DNA from: Alentia gelatinosa
Lineage: Eukaryota; Annelida; Polychaeta; Phyllodocida; Polynoidae
Length of the DNA: 64,000 nt
Direction: 5' to 3'
Assembly (NCBI GenBank): GCA_950022655.1
Contig: OX465579.1
Span: 73,543,193-73,607,192, forward strand
How positions within the stretch are numbered: position 1 is the stretch's first letter; each line of letters opens with the position of its first letter. Made by a program: the position numbers and the translations under genes. Of this stretch, positions 48,068 through 57,999 are shown piece after piece. The notes below the pieces were generated by a model, which saw only the letters and a list, made by a program, of their open reading frames with translations, ran no database searches and was not told the DNA's origin.

Positions 48068-48523
48068 TCTTATTTCCAAATCCCTCTTTGCGTCATCATT
48101 ATTATATACTCATACGCTAATGTCTTAATTTCACTAACCAGGACGACAAATTCCGTTCGTCTCCGAGTGACAAAATAATATTGATACAGATTCCATTTAG
48201 TCACACTAACTATGTCCCCATAGTGCTGGAGTACGGGAAATTTCAATCTAACATGAAAAGTGACCCCATCTATGGCCCTTCTAGGCATGACTATAAACCA
48301 TGTCTTCCCATGCAAAACCAAACTCCATGCTGACACAAACTTGCCAAGAGTAACGTCTTACAGTATCGTAATAAGATTAACTTTCCTCAAAATTGAATTT
48401 TAGTGTAATACAGTTTGTTTTCAAAAATGAGTTTGTTGATGAGAGTAGAACGAGCGCCTCTGTAAAGCGACATAAAAACGACCCTGACCTTGTCTTGGTG
48501 CTCGTTATTATTTCGGATTTTGG

Positions 48524-48538
48524 CCACCAGGGGCGGCC
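48524..48538 (+). promoter_or_regulatory. CTCF-like motif
   Basis: CCACCAGGGGCGGCC on the plus strand resembles the CTCF core CCACCAGGGGGCGC with one shift in the G run; opposite in orientation to the two CTCF-like sites at 28.5 and 36.5 kb. Confidence 0.3.
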
Positions 48539-49821
48539 GCTGCCTTCCCATGCACCCTCCATTAACCGCAATTACAAATTGCTCCAAATTCTTTTTCAAA
48601 TTACTGTCATGTTTCTTGTAAATTAAGTAAGTAGTCCCCAGTCACCATATCTTCGGAATCATTGGTTTAAGACATGATATTTTTGAGAATCTTGTTTATA
48701 AAGCTACATGATGAGAGCTTTTAAATTGCCTTATCATAGATTTCCTATCTATATGACTCCTACTTGGAGATTCGATTTGTTTTATGACAAGTTTTTTCAT
48801 CAAAATTAATTTAGGCTTGTTACGTTTTTCGGAGAACACCGTGAAATAAAAACATAATTGGGATGCTCAAAAACAGATCAAAAACAGCCAAAATCCCCAG
48901 TAGTATGATTGGATTGTGACAGACCTCTGTGGGACAGGTACAGTTCCAACCAAAAGTGGATACTGCTGGATGTGTCAGGTCGTGAGTCTATAGGGGTAGG
49001 GGTTCAATGGCAAATCTAGATTCATGTATAAATTAGATGAATGATAAATTCCTCTATGTAAATCAACGACTTATTTAGATTTTATCCTTCCGTCATGACC
49101 TTAAATTTACAGCAATAGTGAAACCAACTCAAATTCTGATATCCCATGTATATGACCTATCGGATCAAAGCAGATAATATCTCATTGCGTCGATTTCACC
49201 AATATGATATCTAAGACATAATGAACGTCAAATCATATCAGAACATGTTAGTCTTACCATCTCTAGTGCCTCTGTGTCCAGGAGTCACACTGAAATAGAT
49301 TTGATGTTGTCCATTCGGTAGATAGGTTGCCTACTCTACTTACTGGGTATCAACGTAGTACCTGGTATGTTAATTTCTAATTTCAAATATATATATTTTG
49401 AGTATGTAAACGGCACCGATTAAGCTTTTTTTCAATAGCAGTTTTTATTTCTCTATCGATAACAATGTTATAAGTGTTACATAAATCAATGTATTCGATA
49501 TGACGAGATCTCATAAGTACGAGTCCCTACAGCGAGCCTGCTTTTATGTAGATACTAATGATCCAAAACGTTTTTGCGTCCCGGTCAGTCTTCACATTCC
49601 TTGTTGGGTGTGAAAGATTGTGTATTGTTCCGCGGAATTTATATATATATATATATATGTATATTATATATACAACAGTAAACAGGATACTGACAAAAAG
49701 AAAAAATAAGATAAAAGGTGGGAATCCGAACTTATAATAGCTATGTGTCGCTTCCATTACACGGCCATCCCACTTACCAGATATTGAGGGTATTCTCTCA
49801 TTGTTTACCTATACACACAGA

Positions 49822-49961
49822 ATATTACCATGGTTTTGATCTGCATGGTCGTATTCTCCGTGTTGTTGAAGCGTGGTAATATCTGGGCAAATAGGAGGAT
49901 ATTGCGTAGTGTCAACTAGGCGAGGGATACGACCATACAGATCAAAATCATGGTACAGTTG
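49822..49961. mobile_element. 140-bp inverted-repeat MITE
   Basis: ATTACCATGGTTTTGATCTG + CATGGTCGTAT pairs with ATACGACCATACAGATCAAA + ATCATGGTAC. A second inverted pair (GTGGTAATATC against the left flank) lies inside. Noncoding. Confidence 0.7.
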
Positions 49962-50035
49962 TATGTATTATTCCTATATACCTATGAGCGAACAACCTAT
50001 GATAACTTAACGCTGCTGGGGGTGGAATAACTTTT

Positions 50036-50096
50036 GTTTACTGCCCAGGTTGAAGTTACTGCCCAGGTTGACGTTTACTGCACAGGTTGACGTTCA
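50036..50096 (+). repeat. Three-copy 19-bp tandem repeat
   Basis: TTTACTGCCCAGGTTGA, TTACTGCCCAGGTTGACG and TTTACTGCACAGGTTGACG follow each other directly. Confidence 0.8.
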
Positions 50097-50141
50097 GATG
50101 TTCGGTTTTCATCGATATTAGCCAACAATTGAAGGTATATA

Positions 50142-50251
50142 GGAATAGGGAAACTACGTACCAGTGGAAATAAGCCTTGGGCAGTAATTTTTTCAACCCT
50201 TACCTCGTAACTTTGACTTATTCCCACCGGAACATAGTTTCCCTCTATTCC
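50142..50251. repeat. 110-bp imperfect hairpin
   Basis: GGAATAGGGAAACTACGTAC + CAGTGGAAATAAG pairs with CTTATTCCCACCGGAACATA + GTTTCCCTCTATTCC around a ~40-bp loop containing TGGGCAGTAA, a complement-like echo of the neighbouring TTACTGCCCA repeats. Probably one MITE with the tandem repeats. Confidence 0.65.
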
Positions 50252-50488
50252 GTACTTATGCACAAACTCCGTGTAAATACTCTCCGCAGCTGGGGGGTTT
50301 ACTATTATGCACATATTGGGCAGTATGTCGTGTACCTTTGTACCCATACACAGACTGTGTGCTTTGAGCCTTAGTATGGCGTCTTTTCATCTTAGAACGG
50401 CGTGCTTTGAACTCCAGTACAGGGTACTTTGGAACTTAGTATGATTGGTTGAGAGGCCAGAAGCACTCTTCTGGGTAGAAAATTAAAA

Positions 50489-50886
50489 AATGGCCGACGC
50501 CACCGCTTCGTGAGGTCTGAGATGTTTTACAAATTCCTCATAAAGACTAAAGGTTTGTATTCACTAGATATTGAGATATGTAATGTGGGGCACTCACATG
50601 ATTTAGTTAAGATAGCTTAACTATACATATTGAATCGATATCAACAAGTTCAGTCTCCGACGCCACCGTGGTTGACAAATAGATAGACTGGAAATCGGTC
50701 ACCAGGGCAAGATGATGATGGCAATGCGTACCGCCACCACTTTGTTAAATCAGAGACGTTTTACAAACTCCCCTTAATGAATAAAAATACGTAATAACTA
50801 GAATTTGTGGTATCTAATGTTGGGCGTTCATGTAATACAGTTTGAATAGCTTAAATATGTGAAATCAATTGATAATAACAAGTTGA
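50489..50886 (+). repeat. Diverged direct duplication (~160 bp, 240 bp apart)
   Basis: 50,489-50,650 and 50,729-50,886 share CGCCACC--TT, TCTGAGA/TCAGAGA, GTTTTACAAA-TCC, TAATGT-GGGC--TCA and TTAGTT/ATAGCTTAA blocks in the same order. Identity is moderate, implying an old segmental duplication inside intron 1. Confidence 0.6.
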
Positions 50887-51863
50887 CTCCTGCCAGATTT
50901 ATGCTAACTGACAGTCTGTCTGTGTGTCACCCACCATGGACCTCGTTGAGCGAACTTGTTATCATCGATTGGTTGCGCATAATTGAGCTATTTAAGCTAT
51001 CTTACATGAATACCCCATGTAAGATAACCCGGAATTCCAACACGCAGAATGTAGAGCTCTTTTGTGCATGCATGAAGAAGTAATTTTAGTTAACGCTCCA
51101 CTTGGCTACTGATGTCTATCTGCTATACATGTGTGCTTATAACAGAAGATTCGATGGGAGCGAGTAACTGAAGCTGGTTTTCCGGTCATTCTCAATATGA
51201 CAGTTGGTACCAGCTGCGTTACACTCTCCTAACTATAGTCCCTGTGAATAGAGGTAGGTTGAGCAAACCTAACCTCAGCTAGGCGAGCGTATTTGTTTTC
51301 GTTATTTTGGTTTCTTTTAGTGTATTTACTTAACCTGGAAAAGATTAGGCTCTCAGGTCTGTATTACAACAATCTAGAGTTATTCCTGTGATGTACTTAC
51401 CGCGCTGGTTAAAAGTGAGAGTGCTAATGAATTCAAATTACGGTCAGCTTTAGCCAATTATAAACAATCTAAGTTATAAGATAATATTAAAACATAGTAA
51501 TGACGCCAATACCACATACTTATCTCGTGTCTCTGAGGAATTCGTCGAGACCTTTTTTCTGACGTAATCCTTGGGAGATGCCTCAATAAGTGCGTAAGTA
51601 TTGGCACCATACCAGTTAGCATTCCAAATACATATCCAAAGAAAGAGATAATAGCTGCCGATCTTTTAACGCACTAATTTGCGCACCTTTTCCGTATTGT
51701 GCTCAGTAACGATCTGTAGGCTCTATAAGGTTACTATGGAGACTTCGTATTACGTGGATAAAAAATAACAATAGTCTTACTCAGTCCTATGAATCACTCT
51801 CTTCATAGGGATATTATTCATACAAGCCTGACTTAAAACCGTATATTGGTCTTATCTCTGCAG

Positions 51864-52070
51864 GTATATGGCGATAATTCACCCCTTGCGTCCGCGCATG
51901 TCGTCGCGCACTGTGCTGGCGATTATCGCGGTAATCTGGGTGGCGTCCATTCTTATCGCTGTGCCCAATCTCCTCTACTCGGAGACACACACGTGGGAAT
52001 ACACGGACGGTTTCAGGACCGTGTGCTACCTACAATGGCCGGACGGCACCTACAACACCACCGACTTCTG
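51864..52070 (+). CDS. Tachykinin receptor, coding exon 2 (DRY to ECL2)
   Basis: Acceptor CTCTGCAG|G completes Arg188 and the exon continues YMAIIHPLRPRMS, giving the intact DRY motif and the family-typical second intracellular loop. TM4 is about 204-226 with Trp213 (4.50). The second extracellular loop contains Cys242, the expected disulfide partner of Cys163, followed by the QWPDG motif and an NTT glycosylation sequon. The exon ends inside the Trp257 codon (TG|G) at donor GTAAGT. It is 207 nt long and preserves frame with exons 1 and 3. It lies 27.3 kb downstream of exon 1. The match to invertebrate tachykinin receptors is clear by eye. Confidence 0.96.
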
Positions 52071-53159
52071 GTAAGTACTCTCTCAGCTTTTCAAAGTCAT
52101 CGTGTCAAAGTTTTGAATGTTTTTTTAACAAGCTCGAGAAGTATGCATGTGATCACTCTAGAGTAGAACAAGTCACAAGATATTCTTCATAGCTCCAGGT
52201 GTACACTCCATCGGTGAACAACTAAAAGGCTATTCCTGAATAAACTTGTACGATCCAATGCTGAACGAAGTCCGTTTCATCGCTAAATCCTACCTATATT
52301 GTAAATAATGCGACTGTTAAAATGTATCTGGTCTCATATCAGAAACCTATTCAAGAGAAAGGAATCTTTTTTACTTTTGTTGTGTTCCTGTGTCAGATTT
52401 TCTTTTTTGGTCTATCAGATAGTTGGCCTAGAATGATTGGCTTTAATGTATCGCCCGCTTCTGTTCTTCATTTAACAGTTCACAGTGGTATTTGTAGCAT
52501 GTAGTAACCTAACATATACTAGGAGTAAATAGAAAGTTCATCATTGATGAATGGGCATGCACATATGATCAACGTTAAAATGTTTGGGTTACATTCAGTC
52601 TCTGGCTAGTTTACTGTACACGACTTGCACCAAGTCAACTTGCCAATTTTTCTAACTGCCTGAGTCTAGGATTTAAATATATACCAAGCATCAGTATGTC
52701 TATGACAGGCTCTTGACCTAACTAGTTAGTAGATGTAGATGGGGAATCGTTGTGGGAGGGGTGGGGGTTTAACCATTATGGCATGATTGTAATGTAGAGT
52801 GGCTTCAGGACCAGAGTGTTCTGAATAGGTGGATGGGAGTAAAACTGGTTTGTCAGGTCCGGGCAAAGTGGGTTTGAATACCGAGTCTGGCGATTTGAAA
52901 GTCTGAATACAGCAAAATTAGGTCCCATCCGATTTGAAAATGTGAATACCACATTAAGTCATTATCATCATCTTATAGTATTCCTTTCTAGGAGCAGATT
53001 ACACTGTATCCATGTCAGTAGTGAGGCAGGAAATATAATATTAGGCTGGATACTGGACACCTGATCATTTTACTAGGCCTATATATTTGGCACATAATAA
53101 TAAAGCTTTTTTGCAGCAAGCTGGAAGCCTATATGAGACCATTCTACCCTTTAGGTGGC

Positions 53160-53272
53160 GTATATGAGCGCGTTTTCCCGTGCTCCATCAGAGAAAACGT
53201 GGTTACTGGGGCAGAGGGACATATCTTATCGGACAAAAGGCATCCTATGCGCTCAGTCACTACGTTTTCTTT
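53160..53272. repeat. Small inverted repeat / MITE remnant
   Basis: GAGAAAACGTGGTTACTGGG (about 53,193) pairs imperfectly with CTCAGTCACTACGTTTTCTT (53,249-53,268); the right arm also resembles sequence at 46,285-46,306. Confidence 0.45.
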
Positions 53273-54296
53273 TAATTATATTTATACCTTAATATCATGT
53301 AAAAACACCCTTCCATGTACTTACAATGTACACTAAGGACACAGTGTGCCCGAACATTCAATACGAGCTCAGTGTGCCAAAACATTATAAATACTTCACC
53401 AACTAGCAGCAGGTAGTATTTTATAGACGTTTGGCCTTGTGTATATAATTTGCGTTGAAATATAAGGTAAGTTATACATCACTTTGAGACTATATCACCC
53501 TATGTTTTGATAAAACATTTTATCTTAGGGAGTGTCGGTGGAAAATATGTCCATGCGACAGGTTGGACCTATCAATAGAAAGCTGTGAGGGATATGACTA
53601 GACAGTCAAACACGACAGGTGGTGCTAGTGTCGTGTTTTGGTAATCACTTAGGTAAGTGAAAGAGTCCTAGTTTCTAAGATAAGCCTCAATTCAAATTGA
53701 ATAGTTGTATAAAACGATTTCTGTGCATGCTTTCGTGTGTTTGAAATATTACTGTCAACAAGTTTGAACTTCAAACATAAGGTCTAATAAGTGGGCTAAA
53801 TAAGTAAGTTTGAGAACTGGCTTTAAAACTGATAGCATATTCAATTCTCCTGCATATGATTAAATAGCTTAACCAAAAACTGTCATTTGGATCACATAAA
53901 ACGTAAATCGTGACATAAAACAATAATTTTTCTCTTTATGCTTGAAAACTCGATAGCTGGGAAATACTTTGAAATCCAAGAAGGCCGCGCATCTAAGACT
54001 GACTTGGAATCAAGAAAACATTTATTAGTTTCCCTGATTGCGGCAAATAGTATCCTCCCAAGGGTAAATAATGATGCTACCGCATTTGGTTACACTCTGT
54101 TCTTTATTTGGGTAGGATGGGGAATCAGTGAAGAATCCTGGAAGATGGAGTGTCAACTCCATGTGACGTGCTTCAGAAAAACATCTATTTTATCACTTGA
54201 AACCTGATATTCCCCTGAAGGGAATACGGGACGTGTACACATAGCTGACTAAGATATTGCTAAATTTATCATTGGCCGTTTGCAAACATGAACAAG

Positions 54297-54365
54297 GGGT
54301 AGCAAGGCTCGGTCGGTAGCGCGCTGGCCTGCAGAGTTAGTATCTGTGATTTCCGGATCAGTTGT
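54297..54365 (+). mobile_element. tRNA-related SINE head
   Basis: GGCTCGGTCGGTAGCGCGC + TGGCCTGCAGAGTTAGT is tRNA-like: GGCTCGGTCGG fits the A box of invertebrate tRNA-SINEs, and the degenerate B-box position reads ATTTCCGGATCA. It is too decayed to be a functional tRNA (no stable acceptor stem or GGTTCGA). Its 3' limit is not clear. Confidence 0.5.
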
Positions 54366-55399
54366 CCTGCTGTATAGTCCATCTGTTTGTCTGTCATCCT
54401 CATATCATGGCTTCAAATTCCCTCTGATATGCCCCTGGTTGTTGCTAAGACATAACACATCTTCAACCAACAAACTAGAAAACTTTAAACCGTTGAGCAT
54501 AAAGGCATGGCAATGGCAGTTTCTTTTGTTATACTACTTACATACAAGTTGCCATCGCACCTGGTGAAGGGTGACAATGATATACTACTACCATAGTCTC
54601 TATCAATGAAGTCATACATGAGGTTGTAATGTGCGACGGGTGAGAGTGTTTTAAACTTACTTTTACCTCCGCATTTGTAAAAAGTGAATAAATGAATTGA
54701 TTTGTCAAGGGTTTGATCCCAGAATGACCATCTTTATTGAGTATAAATTAATTGCACTTTGGACCAAGATTTAGCGATATACAATTTTGACACACTCTTC
54801 AACCAATACATCTCCAGGATAAGTTGATATGAGGTTGATAGAGAAACACGCAACCAAAGAGAAAAATAACACATAACAAACCTCTATAGTACTTGATTTG
54901 ATGGAATATAAGCCCTGATAAGAGAACCGTATTAGCATGGAAAATGTAGAGGTGACAGGACTGACCTCATTTACTCTAGATAACAAAGATAGATATTAGC
55001 AAAGTTATTTCAGTCTAGGAAACGGTGTTGCTGAAGAATTAAATCCACTATTACCGTTTCTTTGTGAACAACTTGTTAATAAACATTTTTATTGATGCTC
55101 TGGGTGCATGCACTCACCAGCATTCATGGTTATTTGTATTGCCACTAACATTCTATAACTGGCATCACAGTTTATACTGCTCAATTGATATCAGTAGAAA
55201 CTTATTTCTGTGTCCATGGAACATATTTCTTGTTATAATCGATGATTCATGCATTTTACTCAAATCTTTTAAACTACATGCCTGTGCATAGATATTCATC
55301 CCCACGAATAAACATGTTAACACAGCAAATGTTCCCTTTTAAGGGAAGTACTGGTATCCTTCTTGCTCGTCAGGAAAGAACATAATCAGACAATTCTCA

Positions 55400-55570
55400 G
55401 TCATTGCGCTCTCGGTATTTCCCGCCGAGGGCGTGATTTCCCCTGGCACACCGCCTTGCGGCGACACCGAAAACAATCGCATGACGCCAGTGCATGCGCA
55501 CAAGGCTGAACTACTCTTCTTAAAGCGCAGTGTAAAACGTGAACCTCCATTACTGCGACATGGCCGTCTT
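55400..55570. promoter_or_regulatory. GC-rich promoter-like patch in intron 2
   Basis: Contains TTTCCCGCC (E2F-like, 55,419-55,427), GTGCATGCGCAC (NRF1-like, 55,490-55,501) and CGACATGGCCGTC within CpG-rich DNA. The overlapping minus-strand open frame of 112 codons has no recognised similarity. It may be an internal promoter, an enhancer or a transposed GC-rich fragment. Confidence 0.3.
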
Positions 55571-56666
55571 TTAGAAATCACCCTAATTATCACTGTGTTT
55601 ATAGCGGAGCTCTGATTGTCAGAGAAGTGCGAAAAAAAGCACCTGAGATGAAGACATTGAACCATACCAACACGCAAGTATCGATATTACTGAAGGACCG
55701 CTAGCTGCTGGAATGCCCCTCATTTTCATCCAGTTACCCTCTATAAGATCGGTGTAGTGAGTTTGTTAGAAAATAATGAGTTTTATTCTGTTAACTCTGT
55801 TGCGTTAGCGCAATGGTAAAAATGTCATGGTTCTTTTTTTTAATTTTAAAAGCTCGAATAAAGAAAAACAGTTGTTCAAATCATATACTGTTCTGATGGC
55901 ATAATATCAGCTATTAGTCCGATGTGTCAGCGAGGCCACTTGCTAATTAGAACTCATATTTTTTTCTACATGCATCAGCAATGAAAACCTACGCTAAAAT
56001 GTATGCATAGTGATCATATCTTGACTGCTTGAAATGAGGTCTGAACTTCATATATAAAAGTCGTATACTTATAGAATCACGCGATTGATTAGCCTGAACT
56101 GGAAAACATGTGTCTCTGGATCAGAATAGGTCCGACATTTTCCACTGGATCTCCGATATCAATCCGTGGTAGCGATCTTTACAGTGGGCCTGTACCTGGT
56201 GTAGAATTCCAGTAGTTTAACGTGATAAGTGTAATGGGGTAACATTAGAGCAGGGCGTAGAGGGACCGGCCACACATGGCGCCGCCTCCAGTAGGCTTCC
56301 CAAGGACCCCCACGGCTTCCAGCTGATATCCGGCCGGTTCCCAACACAATATTAATGTATGGGATACATCGGTTACCTGCACTTATTTGTTATCCAATGC
56401 CGATAATATAAAACACTTATGTTATGGGTCCGGCGCAGGTGGTAATAATAAACCAGCGATAGTATACTCTCGAAGTCTCATATGTGGATATTGATGGGCA
56501 TATAAGAAAACATTTTTACCTTATTGGTCAGCTGTTTCATTGACCATTTGCAAACTCATGATCAAAATGGTACAATAACGTAGTGTAATTGAGTTGACCA
56601 TACTATGTCTTATATCATACGCAGATTATTAAGCTAACGCCGTGCTGCAGATAAAAAATTATTGTA

Positions 56667-56667
<1 letters not shown>

Positions 56668-56750
<83 letters not shown>
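56668..56750. repeat. (TA)n microsatellite, ~83 bp
   Basis: Uninterrupted TA dinucleotides in intron 2, long enough to extrude cruciforms and to vary between individuals. Confidence 0.97.
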
Positions 56751-56752
<2 letters not shown>

Positions 56753-57239
56753 GACAACTTTGTCTAATCGTTACCAGGTCTTCGCTAGCACTCTTGATTT
56801 CAGTATTTATATCGCATTCATATTATTGTAGTACGTGATTTCCATTTATATGTATTGATTTTCCCATGAGAAAAGCTGAGTTGCAAAGGGTTATAATACA
56901 ACCTCTTGTATAGAGGCCATTCAGGTGCAACTGCTGAACACCACGACGACAACAACCAAACGAAATCAATCACTATCCACCGCAGTCCGCACTCATATTG
57001 TAGTCTCAGACAAAAGTACCTAATATAATAACGTAAATGATAAGAACGGGCTGCACCTGATGGACATGATGGTACATGAGGTGGTCTCAACAAAAGTGCC
57101 CATATCGAGTCTTTGTAATCAGGGTAAAAGCCGTCTAGCCGTGTCCTGGCATACACCAATCGGTGAATGCGGCAGTAGTGTAGTGATATGCACGTAAACA
57201 CACTAATACCCGCCTCCTTTTGTGTCCTTCCGTTAACAG

Positions 57240-57390
57240 GTACAACGTGTTTATTATGCTGGTGAACTACTTCGTGCCGCTGGGAATCCTGAGCGGGACA
57301 TACGCATGCGTCGGTCGCGAGCTGTGGGGTAGTCGAGCCATCGGCGAGTACACCTCGCGTCAGGAAGAAAACGTCAGATCCAAGCGAAAG
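57240..57390 (+). CDS. Tachykinin receptor, coding exon 3 (TM5 and ICL3)
   Basis: Acceptor GTTAACAG|G completes Trp257. The exon then encodes 50 residues: TM5 about 260-283 with Pro270 (5.50), and a short third intracellular loop with GRELWGSRAIGEYTSRQEEN followed by VRSKRK. The ELWGS...ENVRSKR block is characteristic of tachykinin receptors, where this basic loop contacts the G protein. It ends on a codon boundary (Lys307) at donor GTAAAT, so the next intron is phase 0. No stop or frameshift is seen. Confidence 0.96.
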
Positions 57391-57893
57391 GTAAATTGAC
57401 GTCTGCAGCGCCGTTACAGGCCACTGTGGTAACTGAAGACTAATACCTTAAATACTGGTATAGATCTTTGTATGATCATCTATGTTTTATCTAGTACTGT
57501 TCACCAACCCCTTGCATACCTCTTTTCTAAAAACAAACGTTGTGATGATATATCAAACAGATACACTGCCACGTTATGAATTCAAAGGTTAGACCTTTTT
57601 CAATATCATTTAACTACTTTATACAGTAATCGAAATTTTGTTGCTCTCAGATGTCTACCTGATGATAAAAGTTTTGTAACTGTGGCACTTTCTCTAGTTG
57701 CATTTCAAACATATACTGAATAACGACTTTCATTCCCATCTAAGTGATTCATCTTCTTACCTCATGTCAAGTCTATCAACCGAATCTCGGTTCAACATGA
57801 TATATTGTCTCCAACTGTAACTCATGCATATATATGCAAAGGTGGAGGTGATATGTACAAAAAGGGTTATTATGAGGGGTATCAAATCATAAT

Positions 57894-57908
57894 GGGGGGG
57901 GGGGGGGG
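57894..57908 (+). repeat. 15-base G run
   Basis: Fifteen consecutive G in intron 3; potential G-quadruplex and assembly-sensitive. Confidence 0.9.
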
Positions 57909-57999
57909 TTAATGAGATAAAAAGGACACACTAAGTAGATATTCTGCCAAATATCACTTACAAGGCAATACATATAATTATCAAATGTTAACTCACCTC

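Larger units (their letters stand above)
24542..51863 (+). other. Tachykinin receptor intron 1 (27.3 kb)
   Basis: The intron is bounded by GTAAGT at 24,542 and CTCTGCAG at 51,856-51,863, and splits the Arg codon of DRY (phase 2). It is by far the largest intron and holds the MITEs, minisatellite, palindromic element, CTCF-like sites and promoter-like patches listed separately. I saw no convincing long coding sequence in it on either strand. Confidence 0.9.
52071..57239 (+). other. Tachykinin receptor intron 2 (5.2 kb)
   Basis: GTAAGT...TTAACAG, phase 2, splitting the Trp257 codon. It contains a small inverted repeat (53.2 kb), a tRNA-related SINE head (54.3 kb), a GC-rich promoter-like patch (55.4 kb) and an 83-bp TA microsatellite (56.7 kb). 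The rest is AT-rich with no supported gene. Confidence 0.9.

Noticed and set aside
54297..54370. Functional tRNA gene
   Set aside because: The A box is plausible but the B box and acceptor stem are degraded, so it fits a SINE remnant better.
55339..55677. 112-codon minus-strand frame in intron 2
   Set aside because: No recognisable domain or splice context; openness is explained by higher GC content.
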